Shown here in pieces: positions 1 through 5,265 of a stretch of 5,265 nt of DNA. The stretch is from contig DLPA01000169.1 in NCBI GenBank assembly GCA_002479815.1, forward strand, positions 243-5,507. The letters are read 5' to 3'. Numbering within the stretch: the first letter of the stretch is position 1; each line of letters opens with the position of its first letter. The position numbers and the translations under genes are program-made. This DNA is from a bacterium UBA7470 (lineage in GTDB: Bacteria; Pseudomonadota; Gammaproteobacteria; Burkholderiales; Burkholderiaceae_C). The notes below the pieces were generated by a model. The model was not told the origin of the DNA and did no database searches. It saw nothing but the letters and a program-made list of their open reading frames with translations.

Positions 1-357
1 GGCGGTGTGCTGATGCACGAAGTCGGCATCCACATGGCGGCAGATGGCAAGCTGGCCCCGCTTTTGAATCGCGCCAATCTGATGGTGAAGCACGCCAAGG
101 GCGATTTCTTTGATGCGGTGCGTAAGAAGATGGAGCGGGCGGGGGAAACCTCTGCTGAAGAAGCTGCGGCCTATCTGGTGGAGGCTTACGAAAACGACAA
201 GAACAATGCGCCCCCAAGCGTCAAGCAGTGGTTCAAGGACTTCATGGCTGCCGTGCGTGCGTGGCTGTACCTTGCTAGCCGTGGGCTTGTGCTTCGCGCC
301 GACCAACTGACGGCGGCAGACATCGCAGCGGTGGCGCGTGCCAATGCGCGTGGGATT
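1..357 (+). other. Zincin-like metallopeptidase module 1 (partial)
   Basis: Encodes a zinc-binding HEVGIH motif (bases 16-33) right at the window edge, preceded by the hydrophobic GGVLM expected of the motif helix. A Glu pair (E51/E52, bases 157-162) about 42 residues after the second His is a plausible third zinc ligand. It is followed by the helical sequence around QWFKDFMAAVRAWL and a TAADIAAVARANARG tail. The same layout recurs in module 3. The module is missing its N-terminal strands, which lie outside the window. Such domains in polyvalent phage proteins are thought to be peptidases that act on host or phage proteins; the substrate is unknown. Confidence 0.7.
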
Positions 358-3300
358 GCCTACCAGCACCAAGGCGTTGACGCGGGGGAAAGTGCCCCGT
401 ACACTGACACTGATGCAACCAACCAACCAACAGAGCGAGACCGTCAGCGTGTTGAACAACTCAGTGCGGTCATTGCCAGAAACCTCCGAATCCAACAACC
501 AAAAGGAGAGTCCGCCTATAGAGCAGTTGCGCTGCCTGACGCTATGGCTCTCCAATCCATCGGCAAGGCGTGGGGAAAACGAGTCATCGGATTTGGAATT
601 GCCCCCGTTCTGAAAGGAACGAAAAGCCCATTCTCGACTGTTGGCGGAGTCAGCCTGCCAAGTGTGCAGGATGCTGTTTTCATCAACATAAGCAATGAAG
701 TTCCGCATTTGTCTGTGCTTGGGCATGAGCTTGCACATCATATGCGTCGAGATGACCCCAAGGCATATGACAACCTAGTTGATGCCATTCGACCTTTTGT
801 TCGTCAGCAGGTTTATCGCAAGGAGTTTGGAAAAGAGCTTGTTGCAGCACACTTGAGTGATCCAGACCTAATCAAAGAAGAATTTGTCGGTCAGGTGCTG
901 TCTGACGGATTTATGGAGCCTAGCTTTTGGAATGCCATTGGGAAAGAATCTCCATCGCTATTGGCATCTGTTGTGGGGTATGTTCAGAGTCTGATCGACA
1001 AGGCGAACTCCGTGCTTGGATTGCAGCGGCACACTGAAAAGTACCTGACTGATTTTGATCGTGTGATGCAAATCGCAGGGGAGGCGATGGCTAAATATGC
1101 CTCTGCCAATAGCGCCCCGCCACCTACAAATGGCGGCAAGTCTGACGGCGATGCAATGTTCAGCCGCCAACGCAAGTCCAAACTCGCATTCAGCCCCGAA
1201 GCGAAAAAGCAAGCCATCGACACGGTGCGGGCGCAGGTAGATGGAATCAAGGCGACTTGGACGAATACGCCGGATGTGGTGGTGGCGTTTGACATGAACG
1301 ACCCAGTTATCCCTGAAGCGGTACGAAAAAAAGACCAGCAGCAGCGAAGCACTGATGCGGGTGGCGCACCAGAAGGGTTCTTCCATAAGGGGACGGTGTA
1401 TTTGATGGCATCCAAGCTACCTACAGCAAGGGACACAACCCGGGTGCTGTTCCACGAGGCGCTTGGGCATTATGGGTTGCGCGGGGTTTTCGGGGAGAGC
1501 CTCCAGCCTTTGCTGCGCCAGATCGTCACCATGCGTAAGCAAGAAATCAAGGCAAAGATTGAGGACTATAAGCGGCGCGGGGTCAAGCACATCAGTCCAC
1601 TGGTGGCGGCAGAGGAGATGCTGGCTGAAATGGCAGAGAACGCGCCTGATGTGGGATTTGCCCGTCGTGCCGTGGCTGCCATCAAGCAATGGCTGAAGGT
1701 CAACATCCCAGGCTTCGATGGGATGAAATTCACGGACGACGACATTGTTTCACTGTTCATTGTCCCCGCACGCCGATTTGTAGAGGAAGGCAACGGCGGC
1801 GGGCCTGACAGTGGTGGTGGGATGGACTCTGGAATCCGCTTCAGCCGCGCTGGTGGCGACGGCAAGCCACCCACAGGGGCCGTGCCTGCGTACTTTGATG
1901 TGCTGGGCGGCGCATCCGGCGCTGCAAAAGAGGGGATTTCGGATCGGCTGGCCGATTGGCGTGGCATGGGAATGCAGGTGCTGGGCCGCCGTCAAATTGT
2001 CGATCTGTGGCACAAGTTGCTTCCCCAGTTGAGCACTTACGATGACCTTGTGCAGCGTATGGATGCCGAGAAGAACGATGTGGCTGCAACCGCAGACAAC
2101 ATGGTGCGGGCGTGGGGTGAACTGGACGGGCGCAAGTTTGGGGTCGGCGTGCCCAAGCACCCGGGCATGGAGCGCAAACTGGCTGATGTGATGCACGATG
2201 CCACCTTGCGGGGGGTGGATGCCGATCCGTTGGTGGCCCTGCCAAGCGACGCAAATGTGATTCAAAAAGCAGCCAAGGCCGACCTCAATAAGCGATTTGA
2301 AGCCTTGACCCCAGAAGCGCAGGCCATTTACCGTCAGGCGCGTGACGATTACAAGGCGCAGCACCAAGCCATTCGCAAGGCTCTGAAAGAGCGCATTGAA
2401 CGATCAGCCGAGATTTCACCGGACAGCAAGCGCACCATGATTGCCCGCATGGAAGAAGAACTGGGGTGGGAAAAGAGGGGTGTTTACTTCCCACTGGCCC
2501 GATTTGGCAAGTATGTGGTCGTGGCAAAGGATGCGAATGGCAAAACCGTCAGCGTGTCCCGCGCCGAAAGCCTTCCAGAAGCCAAGGCAACACGCCTGCT
2601 GATGATGGCGAAGATGCCAGTGGGGACGCAGGTGTCCAAGGTGTATTTGGATGCAGAGTTCAATGCGGCACGCGACGGGGTGGGCAAAGGCTTTGCCGCC
2701 GACCTCATCAAGTCGTTGCGGGCTGAAGGGGTCGATGAGGGCGTGATTGATTCTGTGGGCCAGTTGTATCTCAAATCCTTGCCTGATTTGTCTTGGGCCA
2801 AGCACGGCATTCACCGCAAGGGCACGGCGGGATTCAGCGATGACGCACGCAGAGCCTACGCCCAAAACGTGATTCACGGAGCAAGTCACCTTGCCAAGTT
2901 GCGGTATGCGGACAAGCTGGGGATGTCTTTGCTGGAGATGCAGAACCACATCAAGCTGCACCAAGATGATGAGGGATTTGATAACGTCAAGGCCATGCAG
3001 GTGTACGACGAGATGACCAAGCGTCACGAAAACCTGATGAACCCCAAGAGCCACCCATTCGCCACTTTCCTGACCAGCTTCGGGTTTGTTTACTTCTTGG
3101 GGCTGTCCCCTGCTTCTGCGGCGGTGAACTTGTCGCAAACGGCGCTGTTGGCTTATCCGCTGATGGGGGCCAAGTGGGGGTACGACAAGGCTGGTGCGGC
3201 GTTGATGGCGGCATCGGCTGAAGTGATGCGTGCCAAGAATGACCTGAGCAACGTCTTGAGCGGGGATGAGCTGAAGGCGTTTCAGCGTGCCGTGGCCGAC

Positions 3301-3678
3301 GGGACAATTGACGTGACTCAGGCGCATGACCTTGCAGGCATTGCGGGCGGGGAAGATCAGCGGGTGACGTGGGCGTTGCGTCCTGTCATGCGTGCCGCCT
3401 CGTTCATGTTCCACCACGCCGAGCGGTTCAACCGTCAGGCCACCTTCATCGCCGCATACCGCTTGGCAAAGGCGGCCAGCCCAAGCATCACGGAAGATCA
3501 AGCGTTTGAACAGGCCAAAAAAGCCACCTATGATGGGCATTTTGATATGTCCGCGTCCAACGTTTGCCGACGGCAGTCAGGCATCCATATAGCCGTTGCA
3601 GGTGCGTCACCTGAAACGTTACAGGTGCGTTTCAGGTGTGCCAAAGCGTTCATCGTGGATTCGTTACCCAGCAGGTGA
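1..3678 (+). CDS. PLxRFG-type giant phage polyvalent protein, 5'-partial, C-terminus replaced
   Basis: The frame is open at base 1, so the true start lies upstream; residues here are numbered from the GTG at 7. Proteins of this type are very large phage products, thought to be packaged in the virion and delivered with DNA; that role is family knowledge, not visible here. Order seen: zincin module 1 (HEVGIH, 4-9), zincin module 2 (HELAHH, 240-245), an FSR linker (385-387), zincin module 3 (HEALGH, 483-488), a Gly-rich linker with a second FSR (about 595-614), then a long helical region with PLARFG at 829-834, a hydrophobic stretch at about 1018-1056 and HHAERFNRQATF at 1136-1147. The pattern ends at GHFDMSASN (N1185). 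Relatives, from memory, continue with an NR-x-R-type segment and a further helical tail, but here 38 unrelated codons lead to TGA. Likely non-functional or altered at the C-terminus. Confidence is high for the family and moderate for the truncation. Confidence 0.88.
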   Translation, partial: GGVLMHEVGIHMAADGKLAPLLNRANLMVKHAKGDFFDAVRKKMERAGETSAEEAAAYLVEAYENDKNNAPPSVKQWFKDFMAAVRAWLYLASRGLVLRADQLTAADIAAVARANARGIAYQHQGVDAGESAPYTDTDATNQPTERDRQRVEQLSAVIARNLRIQQPKGESAYRAVALPDAMALQSIGKAWGKRVIGFGIAPVLKGTKSPFSTVGGVSLPSVQDAVFINISNEVPHLSVLGHELAHHMRRDDPKAYDNLVDAIRPFVRQQVYRKEFGKELVAAHLSDPDLIKEEFVGQVLSDGFMEPSFWNAIGKESPSLLASVVGYVQSLIDKANSVLGLQRHTEKYLTDFDRVMQIAGEAMAKYASANSAPPPTNGGKSDGDAMFSRQRKSKLAFSPEAKKQAIDTVRAQVDGIKATWTNTPDVVVAFDMNDPVIPEAVRKKDQQQRSTDAGGAPEGFFHKGTVYLMASKLPTARDTTRVLFHEALGHYGLRGVFGESLQPLLRQIVTMRKQEIKAKIEDYKRRGVKHISPLVAAEEMLAEMAENAPDVGFARRAVAAIKQWLKVNIPGFDGMKFTDDDIVSLFIVPARRFVEEGNGGGPDSGGGMDSGIRFSRAGGDGKPPTGAVPAYFDVLGGASGAAKEGISDRLADWRGMGMQVLGRRQIVDLWHKLLPQLSTYDDLVQRMDAEKNDVAATADNMVRAWGELDGRKFGVGVPKHPGMERKLADVMHDATLRGVDADPLVALPSDANVIQKAAKADLNKRFEALTPEAQAIYRQARDDYKAQHQAIRKALKERIERSAEISPDSKRTMIARMEEELGWEKRGVYFPLARFGKYVVVAKDANGKTVSVSRAESLPEAKATRLLMMAKMPVGTQVSKVYLDAEFNAARDGVGKGFAADLIKSLRAEGVDEGVIDSVGQLYLKSLPDLSWAKHGIHRKGTAGFSDDARRAYAQNVIHGASHLAKLRYADKLGMSLLEMQNHIKLHQDDEGFDNVKAMQVYDEMTKRHENLMNPKSHPFATFLTSFGFVYFLGLSPASAAVNLSQTALLAYPLMGAKWGYDKAGAALMAASAEVMRAKNDLSNVLSGDELKAFQRAVADGTIDVTQAHDLAGIAGGEDQRVTWALRPVMRAASFMFHHAERFNRQATFIAAYRLAKAASPSITEDQAFEQAKKATYDGHFDMSASNVCRRQSGIHIAVAGASPETLQVRFRCAKAFIVDSLPSR
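416..431 (+). repeat. Tetranucleotide repeat (CAAC)4 inside the coding region
   Basis: Four perfect copies of CAAC encode part of ATNQPTERD in the linker between zincin modules 1 and 2. It lies close to the switch from high to lower G+C. A one-unit gain or loss would shift the frame of the giant protein. Four copies is short for a phase-variable tract, so this may only be low-complexity linker sequence. Confidence 0.8.
469..1107 (+). other. Zincin-like metallopeptidase module 2, divergent and of lower GC
   Basis: Encodes a second, differently styled peptidase module. The predicted strand region IGKAWGKRVIGFG and the sequence VFINISNEVPHLSVLGHELAHH lead into the zinc motif HELAHH (bases 724-741). 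A Glu pair (E291/E292, bases 877-882) about 47 residues later is the likely third ligand. The following helices include SLLASVVGYVQSLIDKANSVLG. Base composition is lower than in its neighbours: the 60-base lines at 661, 721 and 841 have about 43, 50 and 47% G+C, against about 67-68% for the lines at 301 and 2101. This suggests that the module was acquired separately by domain shuffling. Confidence 0.7.
1180..1794 (+). other. Zincin-like metallopeptidase module 3
   Basis: Begins after the FSR linker with helical AIDTVRAQVDGIKATW, then a region with a conserved look: a Pro-rich VIPEAVRKKDQQQ, PEGFFHKGTVYLMAS, and the zinc motif HEALGH in VLFHEALGHYGLRGVFG (bases 1453-1470). The candidate third ligand is the Glu pair E536/E537 (bases 1612-1617), about 48 residues after the second His. 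The module closes with AAIKQWLKVNIPGF and a TDDDI-containing helix, which echoes the tail of module 1. This HEALGHYG form is the type typical of polyvalent phage and conjugative-element proteins. Proteolytic activity is inferred from the motif only. Confidence 0.75.
1855..3561 (+). other. PLxRFG region with membrane-like helical segment
   Basis: A long, mostly alpha-helical region. Recognisable landmarks in order are LGRRQIVDLWHKLLPQL, a VQRMDAEKN helix, LADVMHDATLRGVDADP, the PLARFG motif (bases 2491-2508) in YFPLARFGKYVV, a hydrophobic stretch (about bases 3058-3174) with FLTSFGFVYFLGL and AAVNLSQTALLAYPLMGAKWG, and HHAERFNRQATF (3412-3447). The hydrophobic stretch could associate with membrane, or could be a buried helical hairpin. 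The biochemical role of this region is not known to me. The region stops at base 3561, just after GHFDMSASN, short of where I expect the family to end. Confidence 0.75.
3562..3678 (+). other. Junction: non-homologous tail of the broken phage gene
   Basis: From base 3562 the translation no longer resembles the helical, charged phage protein. It is Cys-, Val- and Arg-rich, runs 38 codons and ends at TGA 3676-3678. The 13-bp direct and 11-bp inverted repeats lie within this stretch, which fits non-coding recombination DNA read through by chance. A one-base frame shift at 3561/3562 would restore an Arg after the Asn, as in relatives, but that frame also stops soon and does not restore family-like sequence. 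A simple frameshift therefore does not explain the break. Confidence 0.55.
3595..3638. repeat. 13-bp direct repeat overlapping a perfect 11-bp inverted repeat (candidate recombination core)
   Basis: GTTGCAGGTGCGT at 3595-3607 recurs as GTTACAGGTGCGT at 3618-3630 (12 of 13 identical, 23-bp period). CACCTGAAACG at 3608-3618 is the exact reverse complement of CGTTTCAGGTG at 3628-3638, with 9 bases between. Two 11-bp half sites around a spacer of 7-9 bases resemble the core sites of tyrosine recombinases, and the integrase gene ends about 330 bp away. No T-tract follows, so a terminator is unlikely. It could instead be an operator for a dimeric regulator. Confidence 0.5.
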
Positions 3679-3824
3679 TGCCCTCAAAACAGGCCACGAG
3701 CAGGACTTGCAGGACATTCAGGACATTGGTTCGATAAATATCCCCCGCTACCCATGTCCTGATGCCCCTAAAACCACTGTGTTTCTATTCACCCTCTGGG
3801 CCATAAACCAAAACGTACCCAGCA
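3665..3824 (+). repeat. Dispersed short direct repeats: TACCCAGCA and TGATGCCC(TC/CT)AAAAC
   Basis: TACCCAGCA occurs at 3665-3673 and 3816-3824. A 15-base element occurs at 3676-3690 (TGATGCCCTCAAAAC) and 3760-3774 (TGATGCCCCTAAAAC), 13 of 15 identical and 84 bp apart. The two families interleave with the 9-bp tandem units. They may be protein-binding sites (integrase arm sites or excisionase sites) or remnants of an older duplication of this gap. Confidence 0.45.
3701..3727 (+). repeat. Three tandem 9-bp units CAGGACWTK with a downstream inverted partial copy
   Basis: CAGGACTTG (3701-3709), CAGGACATT (3710-3718) and CAGGACATT (3719-3727) lie head to tail without gaps. ATGTCCTG at 3754-3761 is the reverse complement of their first eight bases. 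Closely spaced direct repeats of about 10 bp plus an inverted copy are typical of arm-type sites bound by the N-terminal domain of phage integrases, or of excisionase sites. An iteron or operator role is also possible. In one reading frame the units would encode repeated Gln-Asp-Leu/Ile. Confidence 0.55.
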
Positions 3825-3921
3825 AAAACAGACACCTGAGCGACAGCTCTACATTGAAAGGAAATGCGCGATGCCGTCAACCGAGTTGGATGTGCATCGC
3901 CGTATGAGGTCGTGGTAGTGT

Positions 3922-3950
3922 TGTCGGCAACTGGGTGGTGGCTGTCGGCA
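3922..3950 (+). repeat. TGTCGGCA direct repeat next to the integrase 3' end
   Basis: TGTCGGCA occurs at 3922-3929 and 3943-3950, a 21-bp period that places both copies on the same face of the helix. The second copy runs into GGCATCCAT (3947-3955), which also occurs at 3580-3588 near the gene break. The copies are short, so chance is possible. Confidence 0.35.
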
Positions 3951-3964
3951 TCCATCCTCATGCC

Positions 3965-5212
3965 CTACGCCACCCGATTGAATGGGAGCACAGCGCCCCC
4001 AGTGCGTAGCCTGTCTAGGTAGTCTGACCATTGCTGCATCATGGCTCTGCGTTGCTCCATGTATTCCGTGCGGTCGTAAGCCATTCCCAGCGGGCCACTC
4101 TTGCCGTGGGCCAATTGCGCTTCAATCACATCAGGATGGATGCCTGACAGCTTTTCAATCATCAGCGTCCTAGCCATTGCGCGGAAACCGTGAGCGGTCA
4201 TTTCTTCCTTGGTGAAACCCATACGGCGCATGGCGGCGTTCAAGGTCATGTCAGACATGGGGCGGCTTTGGGTGCGAGTGCTTGGGAACACATACACCCC
4301 TTGGCCTGTAAGCGGCTTGATCTCGTTGAGCAGCGCCAGCGCCTGACGGCATAGAGGCACAAAGTGAGGCCGTCCGTTGACTTTGCCGTGAACCGTGCGC
4401 TTCATGTTTGCTGCGGGGATGGTCAACAGGGCTTGATCGAAGTCGATCCAAGCCCATTGCATTTGGCGAATGTTGGCGGGTCGCTGAAACAACAGGGCAG
4501 ACAGCAACAGGGCTACTCGGGTGATTACTTCGCCTGAATACCCCTCACAAGCCCGTAAAAATTCGCCTACTTTTGCAGGCTCTAAGAGGGCCGCCATGTG
4601 TTCGGTAATGACAGGCTTCAATGCCCCTTTTAAGTCGGCGGCGGGATTGCGCTCACACTTGCCCGTCTGTATGCCGTACATGAACACCTGTCCCGCATAC
4701 TGCCTCAGTCTGTGGGCCGTTTCATGCGTCCCCCGTTTCTCCACCAATCGAAGCACGTCCAACAACATCGGCGCGGTGATGGTGGCTATCGGCTTTGATC
4801 CAAAAGCGGGGAAGATGTATTTCTGCATTTGAGACAGCCACTTTTCAGCATGGCTCTTGCTCCACCCTTCGGCCTTGTTTTGGTGGAAGTCTCGCGCCAC
4901 TTCTTCAAAGGTATCCCGCTCCTTCGCCTTGGCTTGCGCCTTGGCCTCTTGCTTGGCTTGACTGGGGTCTATGCCTTGTGCCAGCAAAGAACGTGCGTCG
5001 TCTCTGGCTTTTCTGGCCTGCGCCAGCGACACATCATCATAGATGCCTATGGCTAAGGTCTTTTGTTTGCCAAGGTATCGGTAAGCCATGCGCCAGTACT
5101 TGCCCGACTCTTTGACGTGCAGGTAAAGCCCTCCACCATCAGGGAGCTTTTTGCCGTTCTTGGTGTTGCCTGTCCACTTGGCTTGTTTGATGCCTGTGTC
5201 TGTTAAGGCCAT
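3965..5212 (-). CDS. P4-type tyrosine integrase with DUF4102 arm-binding domain
   Basis: Site-specific tyrosine recombinase that would integrate and excise the element carrying it through a covalent phosphotyrosine intermediate. At 415 residues it has the usual full length. Residues 1 to about 90 form the DUF4102-type arm DNA-binding domain (LPDGGGLYLHV, then a Trp/Tyr-rich strand and SLAQARKARDDARSLLAQGIDP). A Lys/Ala/Glu-rich hinge follows (about 84-99), then the core-binding domain (about 100-200, from TFEEVARDFH), then the catalytic domain. Catalytic residues visible are R244 (in QRPANIR), K271 (MKR), H341 and R344 (HGFR), H369 (LAH) and Y379 (AYDR). The C-terminus has the family-typical RRAMMQQWSDYLDRL. 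The ATG at 5210-5212 is preferred: GGAG lies 8 bases upstream, no better start exists above it, and the domain begins at the right place. The gene is convergent with the phage gene. No excisionase gene is seen in the window. The family usually targets tRNA 3' ends, but none is visible here. Confidence 0.95.
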   Translation of the reverse strand: MALTDTGIKQAKWTGNTKNGKKLPDGGGLYLHVKESGKYWRMAYRYLGKQKTLAIGIYDDVSLAQARKARDDARSLLAQGIDPSQAKQEAKAQAKAKERDTFEEVARDFHQNKAEGWSKSHAEKWLSQMQKYIFPAFGSKPIATITAPMLLDVLRLVEKRGTHETAHRLRQYAGQVFMYGIQTGKCERNPAADLKGALKPVITEHMAALLEPAKVGEFLRACEGYSGEVITRVALLLSALLFQRPANIRQMQWAWIDFDQALLTIPAANMKRTVHGKVNGRPHFVPLCRQALALLNEIKPLTGQGVYVFPSTRTQSRPMSDMTLNAAMRRMGFTKEEMTAHGFRAMARTLMIEKLSGIHPDVIEAQLAHGKSGPLGMAYDRTEYMEQRRAMMQQWSDYLDRLRTGGAVLPFNRVA

Positions 5213-5265
5213 GCGGGTATCTCCATTGCGGTAGATGTTGGTATGTAAACGTCCGGCAAACCCAT
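5213..5265 (-). other. Integrase leader, cut by the window edge
   Basis: The 53 bases upstream of the integrase contain the ribosome binding site and no clear promoter. In P4-type islands the attachment site and target tRNA often lie just upstream of the integrase start, so they could be immediately beyond the edge. The reverse complement carries GTTTGCCGGACGT (5249-5261), which resembles GTTTGCCGACGG at the phage-gene break (3562-3573) in opposite orientation. Confidence 0.4.
5221..5224 (-). promoter_or_regulatory. Ribosome binding site of the integrase
   Basis: GGAG on the minus strand, inside AATGGAGAT, with 8 bases between it and the ATG at 5212. It supports the chosen start and suggests normal translation of the integrase. 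Confidence 0.75.

Larger units (their letters stand above)
3679..3964. other. Gene-poor gap between convergent genes; putative attachment/recombination region
   Basis: These 286 bases separate the 3' ends of the phage gene and the integrase gene. The left half carries the repeat cluster described separately. Base composition is lower than in the flanking genes: about 50% G+C for the line at 3721 and about 45% for the line at 3781. The right part (about 3840-3964) shows only the TGTCGGCA pair. I see no convincing intrinsic terminator, tRNA or ribosome-bound small gene. The attachment-site role is inferred from the repeats plus the neighbouring integrase; which half of a site this would be (attL, attR or attP) cannot be told from the window. 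Confidence 0.4.

Noticed and set aside
1750..2367. Minus-strand open frame of 205 codons
   Set aside because: Antisense to the third zincin tail and the PLxRFG region; no recognisable motif and no ribosome binding site of note.
2416..3540. Long (374-codon) minus-strand open frame opposite the PLxRFG region
   Set aside because: It lies entirely antisense to clear phage-family sequence, has a His/Arg/Gln-rich, domain-free translation, and is the expected shadow of a GC-rich gene.
3562..3600. A simple one-base frameshift at the end of the phage gene
   Set aside because: Shifting frame restores one expected Arg, but the next residues do not resemble the family and a stop follows within about 20 codons in each alternative frame.
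3608..3638. Strong hairpin considered as an intrinsic terminator for the phage gene
   Set aside because: The 11-bp stem is not followed by a T-tract on either strand, and it lies before the stop codon.
3728..3760. GGTTCGA followed by CCCCCGCTACCCA, like a tRNA T-loop and 3' end
   Set aside because: The T-stem cannot pair with proper spacing, the loop is too long, and no anticodon or D arm lies upstream, so it is not a tRNA or a clear tRNA fragment.
3947..3964. GGCAT/ATGCC hairpin just after the integrase stop as a terminator
   Set aside because: The stem has only 5 bp with an 8-base loop and no T-run, too weak to call.
4521..5115. Plus-strand open frames opposite the integrase
   Set aside because: They overlap a complete integrase with all catalytic residues; their translations lack any family features.

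Overview
The window looks like prophage or phage-derived DNA from a GC-rich proteobacterium. A member of the Burkholderiales is my best guess, from base composition and the style of the integrase, but nothing in the window proves it. It holds two real genes facing each other across a gene-poor, repeat-dense gap. I see no tRNA, rRNA, CRISPR array or host housekeeping gene.

Left two-thirds (1-3678, + strand): the 3' portion of a giant phage polyvalent protein of the PLxRFG type. Its 5' end lies outside the window, because the frame is open at base 1. The visible part has three successive zincin-like metallopeptidase modules, each with an HExxH-type motif and a downstream Glu pair. A long alpha-helical PLxRFG region follows, carrying the literal motif PLARFG. 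Family resemblance stops abruptly after an aspartate-phenylalanine-rich helix (GHFDMSASN, ending at base 3561). The last 38 codons look like unrelated sequence read by chance up to a stop.

Middle (3562-3964): no convincing gene. It holds a cluster of short repeats: a 13-bp direct repeat overlapping a perfect 11-bp inverted repeat, three tandem 9-bp units with an inverted partial copy, a 15-bp imperfect direct repeat and several 8-9 bp repeats. This resembles the core and arm-site layout of a tyrosine-recombinase attachment region, but that role is inferred.

Right third (3965-5212, - strand): a complete 415-residue P4-type tyrosine integrase (DUF4102 arm-binding N-terminus, catalytic Arg, Lys, His-x-x-Arg, His and Tyr all present). 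It has a good ribosome binding site, and 53 bp of its leader remain before the window ends.

The simplest reading is that an integrase-bearing element abuts, and has probably broken, the late gene of another phage (nested prophage or recombination junction). A weak inverted similarity lies between the break point and the integrase leader. It raises the further, speculative possibility that the integrase segment is a discrete insertion of about 1.7 kb.
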